Assembly (NCBI RefSeq): GCF_009733865.1
Contig: NZ_WOFB01000015.1
Span: forward strand, 108,889-172,888
Source of the DNA: Oceanobacillus salinisoli
Lineage (GTDB): Bacteria > Bacillota > Bacilli > Bacillales > Amphibacillaceae
Direction: 5' to 3'
Length of the DNA stretch: 64,000 nucleotides
The translations under genes and the position numbers were made by a program. The notes beneath the pieces were generated by a model. That model was not told the DNA's origin and did not search any database. It saw nothing but the letters and a program-made list of their open reading frames with translations. Below, piece by piece: positions 1-7,816 of the stretch. Positions within the stretch are counted from its first letter, which is position 1. Each line of letters starts with the position of its first letter.

Positions 1-245
1 AGCTTTTCTATTTCAAAACGTTCTATACCTAATATTTGATTTAGAATGACAGTTTTTCCTATAACTCCAGCTAATTTATATGATGAATCTAAAACCGGAA
101 CAGCTGAATAACCTGATTTAACTAATACTAATAATGCATGTTCCAAAGGATTATTTACTTGTACATGTGCAACTTTTTCAGAAGGAATCATCAACTCATC
201 CACATAAATATCTGACAGCTTTCTATCTTCTTGTAACATACTCAT
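1..245 (-). CDS. ykuL: CBS-domain protein YkuL/CbpB, 5' part (runs off window)
   Basis: The first 81 codons are present and the gene continues past the left edge. The start ATG at 245 follows a GGGGAG ribosome site. The translation begins MSMLQEDRKL and contains KVAHVQVNNPLEHALLVL and a YSAVPVLDSSYKLAGVIG stretch, which is the first CBS repeat and closely resembles B. subtilis YkuL as I recall it. YkuL (CbpB/DarB) binds cyclic di-AMP and, when free of it, stimulates the Rel stringent-response enzyme. The second CBS repeat lies outside the window. Identity rests on remembered sequence plus the nearby ykuE, ykyB and patA homologues, which share this neighbourhood in B. subtilis. Confidence 0.87.
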   Translation of the reverse strand, partial: MSMLQEDRKLSDIYVDELMIPSEKVAHVQVNNPLEHALLVLVKSGYSAVPVLDSSYKLAGVIGKTVILNQILGIERFEIEK

Positions 246-249
246 ACAT

Positions 250-944
250 AAACTCCCCTTCTTTAAAATCATTTAAATAAATCGTATACGCTCGTTCCCC
301 ATAATGAAACGAGAGTTCTATTTGTATTTGCTACCTCCATATATATTTTTACTTCACCAATCTCTCATTGCTGTAAACATTTTTTTACCCTTTTTAAACA
401 AAAAATAAAATGTATGCGTTTTCTTTTCTGTTAATTAGTTTATCACATTATTGCTGAATACACATCCCGGTTCCTTTCAAATCCCCTTTTAGTCACTCAT
501 GTTATGACGTGAACATATGATTTATATTATATTGTTACCAGAGGGAGAAACATGGTAGTTTAAGACATACGAAATAAATGGGGGGGGATTTTTAGGACAC
601 CTCTTCATATAAGGTGCGTGTCTTCTTGAATATCCTTTATAATCAAGTTAATTGGAATAGATATTATTTTAATATAGAGGGAAGAAGCACTCTTGAAATA
701 AACAATACATCATATTTTGAGTATAAATATTATTGGGGTTGATTTCCTTTGAGTGAAGTTTATAATCAGGAAAAATGTGCACCTGCCCTTCTAGGATGAC
801 ACACTCCATTTCATCGTTTACAATAAAACTATTGCTTGAAATTATTTTGCTACTGTAATTTTATACAAAAATTATTAAAAAGTCAAATATTTCAATCTAT
901 TTCATCCCCAATCATACTGAACTAAAATTTAGAGAGGTTTTTAT
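250..944. other. Long intergenic region, no gene recognised
   Basis: About 700 bases of A+T-rich DNA separate divergent ykuL and ykuE. I found no open frame with a ribosome site. An imperfect stem (GACACC near 596 with AGGTGCGTGTC near 612) is present but has no T-run. The promoters of both flanking genes must lie here; none is clear enough to call. Confidence 0.5.
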
Positions 945-1799
945 ATGAATAGACGTTCCTTTATCAAAAGGGGGTTGGGAAGTGTTTTAGCTATACTTGG
1001 TTTCACTGGTGGAGGATACTATTACGCAAGAGATGTGGAACCAGGCCTGCTGAAAATCCAACAAGAAGTGATCCGTTCTAATAAGATTCCCCAATCATTT
1101 AATGATTTTAAAATCGTACAATATTCTGATACACACATTGGTTTTCACTATACTATCGATCAACTCCATGGACTTATTAATAAAATAAATGCCTTAGAGC
1201 CTGATGTTATTGTTTTTACTGGTGACCTTGTTGATAAGCCGAATCAGTACAACCAGTTTTCACATTTACAGGAGAAACTGTCATTACTGAACGCTCCTTA
1301 CGGGAAATATTGGGTATATGGAAACCATGATCATGGTGGTTATGGAACTGAAATTATAAAGGACGTGATGGAGAAGGCCAATTTTGTTTTATTGCAAAAT
1401 AGTCATTCCACCATAACAAAAAACGCTGATCGTCTCGTTTTGGCAGGAATTGATGATCTCATGTTAGGGAAACCAGATATAGAAATGGCTTTAAACCACG
1501 TAAACCCGGACTTATTTACAATACTGCTCGCACACGAACCTGATTATGTTGAGGAAGCTATTCACTACCCTATCGATGTACAATTATCAGGACACAGTCA
1601 TGGTGGGCAAGTTCGATTACCATTTATTGGACATTTGTATACACCGGCTTTTGCCGAAAAGTATGTACAAGGAAAATATATGTTCAAAGATAATTCATTT
1701 TCACTATATGTGAATAGCGGAATCGGTACAACTCGCCTCCCCTACCGGTTCCTTTGCAAACCGGAAATTCATGCTTATATGTTGAAAAGCAATAAATAG
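945..1799 (+). CDS. ykuE: Tat-exported metallophosphoesterase YkuE
   Basis: A 284-residue calcineurin-type phosphoesterase. The N-terminus has a twin-arginine motif (NRRSFIK, residues 2-8) followed by a hydrophobic stretch ending near residue 25, so export by the Tat pathway is expected. Metal-site motifs are all present in order: D62-x-H64, GD at 93-94, GNHDH at 126-130, H197 and GHSHGG at 216-221. B. subtilis YkuE has the same layout and is a Tat-dependent, cell-wall-associated metal phosphodiesterase; the natural substrate is not settled. The start is supported by an AGAGAGG site. The gene stands alone and is followed by a hairpin terminator. Confidence 0.9.
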   Translation: MNRRSFIKRGLGSVLAILGFTGGGYYYARDVEPGLLKIQQEVIRSNKIPQSFNDFKIVQYSDTHIGFHYTIDQLHGLINKINALEPDVIVFTGDLVDKPNQYNQFSHLQEKLSLLNAPYGKYWVYGNHDHGGYGTEIIKDVMEKANFVLLQNSHSTITKNADRLVLAGIDDLMLGKPDIEMALNHVNPDLFTILLAHEPDYVEEAIHYPIDVQLSGHSHGGQVRLPFIGHLYTPAFAEKYVQGKYMFKDNSFSLYVNSGIGTTRLPYRFLCKPEIHAYMLKSNK

Positions 1800-1838
1800 C
1801 AGGGGTCCGGATTTAATGTCGGATTTTCTTGCTATTTT
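1792..1838 (+). terminator. Terminator after ykuE
   Basis: The stem ATAGCA...TGCTAT encloses a second short stem (TCCG...CGGA) and is followed by a T-rich tail. It begins within the last codons of ykuE. Confidence 0.6.
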
Positions 1839-1972
1839 ATTTTGTCACAAAGAATTCACAACATTTTTACGGTTTTTTTGATAATAAATTACGGCAAATG
1901 TTATACTATAACTAGTTTTTTTTATTCATACATAAGACATACATATTTCATCAGAAAAGGAGAGGAGATGGA

Positions 1973-2545
1973 ATGAGGTTCTTGAAATTTAGCACACTAG
2001 GACTCTTCCTGCTCTTAGCAGCATGTGGTGGATATCCAATCGATACAACCATGTCTGAACAAGTAGTTGATTTTGAGTTTACCACACAAGATAATGAAAC
2101 ATTAAGTCTTGGTGACCTAGAAGGAGAATGGTGGATAGCTGACTTTATTTTCACAAATTGTACAACGGTCTGTCTTCCGATGACTCATAATATGTCTGTA
2201 TTACAATCCAGACTGGAAGAAGAAAATCTCGATGCACAGCTTGTATCTTTTAGCGTAGATCCAGATTATGATACACCAGAAGTGTTAAAAGAATATGGCG
2301 AAAGTTATGATGCAGACTTTTCAAATTGGACTTTTTTAACAGGATACGAATTTGAAACAATTAAAGAGTTATCCATTAAATCATTTAAAAACCTTGTAGC
2401 AGAGCCTCCTGAGGGTTCCGATCAAGTTACTCATGGCACAAGCTTTTTCCTAGTGAGTCCAGAGGGAGAAGTTATTAAAAATTACAGTGGTGTTGACTCT
2501 AGTCAATTGGATTCGATAGTGTCCGATTTGAAAAAGGTCAACTAG
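1973..2545 (+). CDS. ypmQ: Sco1/SenC-type copper chaperone lipoprotein
   Basis: A 190-residue Sco1/SenC thioredoxin-fold protein. A short lipoprotein signal ends in LAAC (Cys18), so the protein is probably anchored to the outer face of the membrane. The copper ligands of the family are present: the CxxxC pair Cys63/Cys67 and His154 in VTHGTSFF. The family helps assemble the CuA centre of cytochrome c oxidase or acts as a thiol-disulfide oxidoreductase; the B. subtilis counterpart is BsSco (YpmQ). A strong AGGAGAGGAG site precedes the ATG. It is a single gene with its own terminator at 2582. The assignment to the ypmQ orthologue is by family, not by neighbourhood. Confidence 0.88.
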   Translation: MRFLKFSTLGLFLLLAACGGYPIDTTMSEQVVDFEFTTQDNETLSLGDLEGEWWIADFIFTNCTTVCLPMTHNMSVLQSRLEEENLDAQLVSFSVDPDYDTPEVLKEYGESYDADFSNWTFLTGYEFETIKELSIKSFKNLVAEPPEGSDQVTHGTSFFLVSPEGEVIKNYSGVDSSQLDSIVSDLKKVN

Positions 2546-2581
2546 TTTTATGCAAAACCACAAGATATACTTAGCAATATG

Positions 2582-2615
2582 AAAGAAGAACAGACATTTT
2601 GTTCTTCTTTTTCTC
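2582..2615 (+). terminator. Terminator after the Sco-type gene
   Basis: AAGAAGAACA and TTGTTCTTCTT form a long stem with a 4-6 base loop, followed by TTTCTC. It is a classical intrinsic terminator. Confidence 0.8.
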
Positions 2616-2688
2616 TTGCACAGGGACAAGCTTTGCGATACGATAGATTTAATAGAAAGTTACAGACTTGAGAGGAGGGCAACTAAAA

Positions 2689-3165
2689 ATGGAACAGCAT
2701 AAAGTCTCTTTAGCAGATTTAGCTAAAGCACTATATACCATAAATCGTCATGCTAAAACAGCTCCAGAACCTAAGCACTTATATTTTATTAAAAAAGAAA
2801 CGATTAATAAACTATTAAAAGAAAAAAGAGCAAGAAAGGTCGGGCTCCATTTTTCTAATCATCCAAAATTCAGTAATCAGCACTCCACTTTATTAGTTAA
2901 AGTTGACGATTATTATTTTCATATCCCCCCAACAAAGGAAGACTTCAAAGAACTTGAGCATTTAGGTACACTTGATCAAAATTATCGGAATCCTCAAACA
3001 AAGATGTCTTTATCAAAAGCAAAAAAAATCGTTTACAACTACATTAATTGGAAGCCGGAGAAGAAACAGCACTCTATAAAAAGAAGATACACTTCTTCCT
3101 ACTATACACCTTCATCCCTCGGGAAAATGGAATGGCCACCAACTCATAAGCACAGAAAGTTTTAA
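2689..3165 (+). CDS. ykyB: YkyB family protein, function unknown
   Basis: A 158-residue basic protein matching B. subtilis YkyB in its core: GLHFSNHPKFSNQ, FHIPPTKEDF and YRNPQTKMSL. No function is established for the family. There is no signal peptide or membrane helix, and the C-terminus is Lys/Arg/Tyr-rich. An upstream in-frame TTG at 2668 would add seven residues, but the strong AGAGGAGGGC site (2671-2680) lies downstream of that TTG and correctly ahead of ATG 2689, so 2689 is chosen. In B. subtilis ykyB lies between patA/cheV and the yku genes, consistent with the neighbours here. Confidence 0.85.
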   Translation: MEQHKVSLADLAKALYTINRHAKTAPEPKHLYFIKKETINKLLKEKRARKVGLHFSNHPKFSNQHSTLLVKVDDYYFHIPPTKEDFKELEHLGTLDQNYRNPQTKMSLSKAKKIVYNYINWKPEKKQHSIKRRYTSSYYTPSSLGKMEWPPTHKHRKF

Positions 3166-3181
3166 TTCATAAACAGTACAT

Positions 3182-3230
3182 GAGAAAAACCCGGTATTCA
3201 CCTCCTATTCGAATGCCGTTCGTTTTTCTT
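3182..3230. terminator. Bidirectional terminator between ykyB and the 3342 gene
   Basis: AGAAAAAC plus CCGGTATTC pairs with GAATGCCG plus CGTTTTTCT. The stem has A-tracts on one side and T-tracts on the other, so it can serve both converging genes. Confidence 0.8.
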
Positions 3231-3341
3231 GTGCTTGGCTGCACAGTCGACTTTTAAAACATCGTTGCTAAGATTTCACCCTTTCCTAACGTCGTTAAAA
3301 CTTAGGCAACGTCTTAGGATTTCCAACTATCCTCCCCGTTG

Positions 3342-3686
3342 TTATGTCTTTCCAATCAACCTTCGTACACTATAGTATAAAATCAATACGCCGCCAAACA
3401 TAGCCAACGACTGCAGCATCAGTTTTAATATTATTAATAATATCTCACTTAAATCCGATATGAATATACCCATAACTAAAAATATGATAAGTAGTACTAA
3501 CGTGCTAATCACATAGCTTAATAATCTTGTAGACTGTAAAGCGACAAACCATTGAACAAAAGGATGGATAATAATAAAAGATATAACTGCTCCGAGAGTT
3601 ATTAAAATGAAATAAAAATGTTCTCTTTCCAGACCTAATGCAGCAAGATGTGAAAATTTTATAAAGCTAACGAAGGAATTTGCCAT
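3342..3686 (-). CDS. Small four-helix membrane protein, unknown
   Basis: A 114-residue hydrophobic protein with about four predicted membrane segments (residues ~22-42, 52-72, 76-93 and 90-108 by eye). ATG 3686 follows a GGGGTGA site. I do not recognise the family; no motif for transport or catalysis is visible. It converges on ykyB and appears monocistronic. A position in the cytoplasmic membrane is the only inference that can be made. Confidence 0.6.
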   Translation of the reverse strand: MANSFVSFIKFSHLAALGLEREHFYFILITLGAVISFIIIHPFVQWFVALQSTRLLSYVISTLVLLIIFLVMGIFISDLSEILLIILKLMLQSLAMFGGVLILYYSVRRLIGKT

Positions 3687-3739
3687 ACTTCACCCCGCCC
3701 TTCATCATTTACATTTAATAAAGAAAGTTCAAAATGTCT

Positions 3740-3850
3740 TGTAAAAAGCGACACATCGTGATAGTTGATTTTCCTATGACTGCCCCCTACTTGGGAGTTT
3801 GCACCACCTCGAACTGTTCGGTCCTTTTCACCCTCTTTTTTAACATGGAT
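3740..3850. repeat. Possible degenerate copy of the 7.6/33.3-kb repeat
   Basis: The segment GGTCCTTTTCACCCTCTTTT near 3820 resembles the right end of the repeat at 7607-7782 (GTGTCCTTTTCACCGGACTT). AAAAAGCGACACATCG near 3750 resembles the inverted form of the same end. The match is short and imperfect. No gene is apparent in the 3687-3989 gap; a 62-codon frame there lacks a ribosome site. Confidence 0.25.
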
Positions 3851-3989
3851 TTATATTTATTTTTTCCCGAAATGAAGAAAACTATACGGATTCTTATCAC
3901 TTATTTTTCACTTTTGTTATAATTTCCATAGGAGTGAGCCAGTTAAGGAAAATAGCTACATAGCAAACAAGAAAGGATGGGTAGTTGTT

Positions 3990-4898
3990 TTGAATAAAGC
4001 TTTTATCTATATTATCGTTGGGGCAGCATTATGGGGAACTATTGGATGGTATGTAAAACATCTATACGAATTTGGATTTACACCAATGGAAGTAGTTACA
4101 TTAAGAGTCTTCACAGCTGCCGTACTTTTAGTGCTCTATATGATTACTATTTCTCCAAAAAAAATGAAACTACATAGAATAACAGATATAAGATATTTTT
4201 TGGGTACTGGAATTCTTAGTATCACCTTTTTTAATTTTTGTTTATTTACAGCTATGGATATTTCAACAATCCCGGTTGCAACCGCATTATTGTACACTGC
4301 ACCTGCCATCGTAACCATTTTATCATACTTTCTTTTTAACGAGTCATTTACCAGAAACAAACTACTCGCACTTATCATTACGATTTTTGGAACTTGTTTA
4401 GTTGTTGGTCTCGTGCCATTGAACTTAGGAATACTCAGTTTCGGTACTATATTATTCGGCCTGGGGTCTGCACTAGGGTATGCATTGTATAGTATATTCA
4501 GTAAATATGCATTAAAGCATTATTCTAGTCTAACTATAACCACATACACATTCATTGTAGCGGCTGGAGCATTATTACCCTTTTTTCCATTTGTGGAAAA
4601 ATTCGATATACTATTCCGTCCGACTGTTCTTCTGTATGCGTTTGGATTAGGATTTTTGCCAACTGCTGCCGCCTATATCATTTATACTTATGGGCTGCAA
4701 AAGACCGAAGCATCGAAAGCATCCATTTTATCAACGATTGAACCAGTTGTAGCAACTATAATTGGAATTTCTATTTTTAAAGAACCATTTAGCACGATCC
4801 AAATGATTGGCATGATTTGTATCATTTCTGCAGTAATTATATTACAGAGAAAACGACCGATAAAAAGAAATTTAAACGTGGACAGACGATCTAGCTAA
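3990..4898 (+). CDS. DMT-superfamily (EamA) transporter
   Basis: A 302-residue protein with about ten hydrophobic helices arranged as two EamA repeats (roughly residues 5-135 and 148-290). Family features include GAALWGT in helix 1, the PVATALLYTAPAIVTILSYF helix of repeat one, and the EPVVATIIG and KEPFS elements in repeat two. EamA carriers usually export metabolites or amino acids; the substrate cannot be read from sequence. The start is TTG at 3990, spaced correctly from GAAAGGATGGG. The C-terminus carries a basic cytoplasmic tail (KRKRPIKRN). Confidence 0.82.
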   Translation: MNKAFIYIIVGAALWGTIGWYVKHLYEFGFTPMEVVTLRVFTAAVLLVLYMITISPKKMKLHRITDIRYFLGTGILSITFFNFCLFTAMDISTIPVATALLYTAPAIVTILSYFLFNESFTRNKLLALIITIFGTCLVVGLVPLNLGILSFGTILFGLGSALGYALYSIFSKYALKHYSSLTITTYTFIVAAGALLPFFPFVEKFDILFRPTVLLYAFGLGFLPTAAAYIIYTYGLQKTEASKASILSTIEPVVATIIGISIFKEPFSTIQMIGMICIISAVIILQRKRPIKRNLNVDRRSS

Positions 4899-4911
4899 AT
4901 CTATATATACA

Positions 4912-4945
4912 TGAAAAAGCAAGAATGATAATATATCATTCCTGC
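4912..4945 (-). terminator. Terminator for the small fbpB-like gene
   Basis: On the minus strand, CAGGAATGATA and ATCATTCTTG form a long stem followed by CTTTTTC. The core is a near-perfect palindrome of AATGATA/TATCATT. Confidence 0.65.
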
Positions 4946-4965
4946 CTCTGCGAAAAAGTTTATAT

Positions 4966-5118
4966 TTACTGAATCTGTTTATGTTTAGATTTTTTTAATA
5001 AATCTTTATGTTTCTTCTCTAATCGCATTTCTATTTGTTGTATACTTCTTTCATCATCTAAAAGTTCTTGTTTATTTTGTTTAACTAATTGCTCAAAGTT
5101 TAATGTTTTTGGTCTCAT
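4966..5118 (-). CDS. FbpB-like small basic protein
   Basis: A 50-residue, highly charged protein beginning MRPKTLNFEQLVKQNKQELL and ending KHKQIQ. Layout and composition (MRPK..F.ELV..NK..LL.D...ME..LEKKH) fit the FbpB family (Fur-regulated basic protein B, B. subtilis YdbN), small proteins thought to help the FsrA sRNA in the iron-sparing response. The start has a good AAGGAGTG site, and a TATAAT-like -10 lies about 30 bases upstream on the minus strand. I see no clear Fur box, so iron control here is unproven. It is divergent from patA. Confidence 0.65.
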   Translation of the reverse strand: MRPKTLNFEQLVKQNKQELLDDERSIQQIEMRLEKKHKDLLKKSKHKQIQ

Positions 5119-5238
5119 ATGTTACACTCCTTATTATGTTCTAATATTATTATACCCTATTTTTCACATTTTTAAATCAAAATTATTTGAACATTTTATT
5201 AAAATTCAATAATTCATGAAAAGGTGGTTTTTTTCCAA

Positions 5239-6402
5239 ATGGATCATTTACTTAATAAAAAGGTTAAAAACATAGAAATATCAGGAATTCGTAAATTTTT
5301 TAATATGGTGCAAGGGGAACAGGACGTCATTTCTTTAACGATTGGTCAACCGGATTTCCACACACCGGAATACGTAAAAAATGCTGCTCAGGAAGCAATA
5401 TTTGAGAATAAGACAACATATACTGAAAATGCAGGGATATTAGAATTAAGAAGAGCTATATCTGCTTTTTACGAGAATAATTATGAAGTAAGTTATAACC
5501 CGGAAAGTGAAATCATCGTTACAACAGGTGCATCACAAGCAATCGATATTGTGTTTCGAACCATTTTATCACCTGATGATGAAGTCATTTTACCAGGACC
5601 TATTTACCCGGGTTATGAACCATTAATCAAACTGGCAGGAGCAAAAGTAGTACATGCCGATACGACAAATAGTGGATTTAAATTAACAAAAGAAACACTG
5701 ATGGAAAATTTAACGGAAAATACGAAGTGTGTTGTATTGCCCTATCCCTCTAATCCTACTGGTGCTTCCTTTTCAAAGAACGAACTGGAAGACCTTGTGA
5801 CTATTTTAAGGGACAAGGAAATCTTTATACTAGCTGATGAAATATACAGTGAACTCATCTTTGACCTTAAACATACTTCTATTGCGAGTTTGAATGGAAT
5901 GAAAGATAAAACGATTGTAATTAATGGTTTATCCAAATCACATTCAATGACTGGATTCCGAATTGGATACGTACTCGCTCCGAAATGGATTACAGAACAC
6001 ATGATTAAAGTACATCAATACAATGTTTCCTGTGCCTCATCCATTAGCCAATATGCTGCACTAAAAGCTTTAACTGGTCAATCGGACGAAACGAAAAAGA
6101 TGCGTAACGAATATAAAATCAGAAGGGATTATGTATTTGAACGATTGATAAATATGGGGTTAGAAGTTAACAAACCAGAAGGTGCCTTCTATTTCTTCCC
6201 AAAATTTCCAATTGAGGAGATGACTTCCTTTGATTTAGGGTTAGATTTAGTTCGTAAAGAAAAAGTTGCTTTAGTGCCCGGCAGCAGTTTTTCTAAATTA
6301 GGGGAAAAATATATGCGACTGTCCTATGCTTATGATATAAGTACCATTAAAGAAGGACTAAATCGTATAGAAGGTTACTTACAAAAAGATTATTTAAAAT
6401 AA
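5239..6402 (+). CDS. patA: PLP aminotransferase PatA-like (class I/II)
   Basis: A 387-residue fold-type I aminotransferase. Hallmarks are IGQPDFHTP near residue 37, TTGASQAID, PGPIYPGYEP, the NPTG motif (PYPSNPTGAS), ADEIYSEL, and the PLP-lysine motif INGLSKSHSMTGFRIGY. Near-identical blocks to B. subtilis PatA (remembered) support the name; PatA takes part in aromatic amino acid or diaminopimelate-type transamination. The ORF extends to a GTG at 5224, but MDHLLN aligns with the start of PatA (MEHLLN), and AAAGGTGG precedes ATG 5239, so that start is used. It is the sole gene of its unit. Confidence 0.88.
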   Translation: MDHLLNKKVKNIEISGIRKFFNMVQGEQDVISLTIGQPDFHTPEYVKNAAQEAIFENKTTYTENAGILELRRAISAFYENNYEVSYNPESEIIVTTGASQAIDIVFRTILSPDDEVILPGPIYPGYEPLIKLAGAKVVHADTTNSGFKLTKETLMENLTENTKCVVLPYPSNPTGASFSKNELEDLVTILRDKEIFILADEIYSELIFDLKHTSIASLNGMKDKTIVINGLSKSHSMTGFRIGYVLAPKWITEHMIKVHQYNVSCASSISQYAALKALTGQSDETKKMRNEYKIRRDYVFERLINMGLEVNKPEGAFYFFPKFPIEEMTSFDLGLDLVRKEKVALVPGSSFSKLGEKYMRLSYAYDISTIKEGLNRIEGYLQKDYLK

Positions 6403-6415
6403 TATATACACTTTG

Positions 6416-6586
6416 CTATCCTTTTATATTTTTCTCCTTTATGTTTTCATAAAGATTTAATAGTCGATCTAATTCCTGGCTAATAGCAACAGATTCTAAA
6501 TCGGTATATCCTTTACTTATAGCAATATTGGACATTTTTTTTCTTAGATATTCAATTCTTGTTAAAATATTATCTGCAGCACTCAT
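6416..6586 (-). CDS. Spo0E-like aspartyl-phosphate phosphatase
   Basis: A 56-residue protein with the Spo0E signature: an amphipathic helix (ILTRIEYLRKKMSNIA), a short turn (KGYTDLE) and the catalytic SxxLD motif within SQELDRLLNLY. Family members dephosphorylate Spo0A~P and restrain sporulation. The start is uncertain: the frame stays open to an ATG at 6655, and GGAGG lies 15 bases before the ATG at 6586. I chose 6586 because family members begin just before the first helix. It converges on patA. Confidence 0.78.
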   Translation of the reverse strand: MSAADNILTRIEYLRKKMSNIAISKGYTDLESVAISQELDRLLNLYENIKEKNIKG

Positions 6587-6781
6587 TGTCTTAGATACAA
6601 AGCCTCCTTTTTTAATTTCTTTTATACTGTAGCATAGGCCATTGGTTATTGACAAGCTTTTCTTTCTATTTAATTTATTCAGTAAATTAAATCCGCCGTT
6701 ATTTTGCGAATATAATTATCGATTCCTTCGAATGACTGTGCTACTATTAATAATATACTGATACGGGAAGGAATGTCAGTT

Positions 6782-7312
6782 TTGGCAGAAGCAAAAGAAA
6801 AACAGAAAAACGAATGGATGGAATGGTTGAAAGCCATTATCATTGCTATACTAATCGCACTATTTTTACGTACATTTATTTTCGCTACCTCCATTGTAGA
6901 GGGGGAAAGTATGGACCCAACTCTAGAAGATGGAGAGAGAGTTATTTTTAACAAATTAGTATATTTAATTGATGAACCAGAACGTGGTGATATTGTTATT
7001 ATCCAAAGACCAGCTAAAAACTATGTAAAGAGAGTAATTGGGCTTCCTGGAGAAACAATTGAAATTAAAAATGGAGAATTATACATTGATGGTGACAGAT
7101 ATGTCCAAACGTTTTTAACAGAAGAAGCAATACATCAAACTAATAACTTTGGCCCAGTAACGATTCCAGAAGACAATTATTTTGTGATGGGAGACAATCG
7201 TGCAATTAGTAAAGACAGCAGAAATGGACTGGGCTTAATTTTAGAGAGTGAGATCATCGGGAAATCAGAAATTATTATATACCCTATCAATGAATGGGAA
7301 AGAACGAGGTAA
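6782..7312 (+). CDS. Type I signal peptidase (Sip family)
   Basis: A 176-residue membrane-bound leader peptidase that removes signal peptides from exported preproteins. One N-terminal membrane helix (about residues 17-36) is followed by the catalytic Ser43 in EGESMDPTL and Lys83 in YVKRVIGLPG, then the GDNRAISKDSRN box. Length matches B. subtilis SipS/SipT. GGGAAGGA directly abuts an ATG at 6773, which is too close, and is spaced nine bases from TTG 6782, so the TTG is preferred; the alternative adds three residues. A strong terminator follows. Confidence 0.9.
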   Translation: MAEAKEKQKNEWMEWLKAIIIAILIALFLRTFIFATSIVEGESMDPTLEDGERVIFNKLVYLIDEPERGDIVIIQRPAKNYVKRVIGLPGETIEIKNGELYIDGDRYVQTFLTEEAIHQTNNFGPVTIPEDNYFVMGDNRAISKDSRNGLGLILESEIIGKSEIIIYPINEWERTR

Positions 7313-7345
7313 TAGGAAAGTGGCGTCATATGCGTGGTTAACTTT

Positions 7346-7389
7346 AAAGATAGAAAGGGTCTTGTCATTCTGGGCCCTTTCTATCTTTT
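7346..7389. terminator. Bidirectional terminator after signal peptidase
   Basis: AAAGATAGAAAGGG pairs with CCCTTTCTATCTTTT. It has A/T tails on both sides and can also end the tiny gene on the other strand. Confidence 0.85.
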
Positions 7390-7393
7390 CGTA

Positions 7394-7483
7394 TTATTTT
7401 TCACTATCTAATACGGAATACCCGATGTTTAGTGCAAGGATTCCAAAACAAACAATCCCAAAAATGATTTCCAATTCTTCCAA
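7394..7483 (-). CDS. Candidate 29-residue single-helix membrane peptide
   Basis: A TTG start at 7483 is preceded by GAAAGGGGTG at a workable distance. The frame encodes an acidic N-terminus (EELE), a single hydrophobic helix (IIFGIVCFGILALNIGYSVL) and a charged end (DSEK), with the bidirectional terminator immediately downstream. The ribosome site, helix and terminator together suggest a real small protein. I do not recognise the family and the TTG start weakens the call. Confidence 0.45.
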   Translation of the reverse strand: MEELEIIFGIVCFGILALNIGYSVLDSEK

Positions 7484-7606
7484 AATACTGCACCCCTTTC
7501 AAAATATCTGTAAACCATCATATCATATTACTTATTCTTTCTTTATCATATACCATTACTACACACTAAATAAAGTAATAATATGTTAAAATATATACTA
7601 ATTAAT

Positions 7607-7782
7607 GTGCGTGTTCAAAAAGAAGGATGAAAAGGACCGAGAAGTTCGAGGCGACGAAGCTTTGAGTAGCGGGATTGCGCGCGTGTGTGGTGACTTCGAC
7701 GTTCGACACAGGACGTGTCGGTACTTAGTCGAAGGTCCCCTTTCGATGTGTCCTTTTCACCGGACTTTTTGAACATCCTCTT
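7607..7782. repeat. Interspersed structured repeat, copy 1 (short form)
   Basis: A 176-bp intergenic element whose ends are imperfect inverted repeats (GTGTTCAAAAA...GAAAAGGAC on the left, GTCCTTTTC...TTTTTGAACATC on the right). It is nearly identical to 33267-33486 except for a missing internal block of roughly 45 bases. Internal palindromes such as CGACGTTCGACACAGGACGTGTCGG suggest a folded transcript or a MITE-like element. Short open frames on its minus strand are repeat artefacts. Confidence 0.85.
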
Positions 7783-7816
7783 AAAGAGTTTTATTACTAT
7801 AAATGGAGGTGAAATC

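Noticed and set aside
3734..3922. A 62-codon plus-strand frame between the small membrane gene and the DMT transporter
   Set aside because: It lacks a ribosome site and a plausible protein composition, and part of it may be a decayed repeat.
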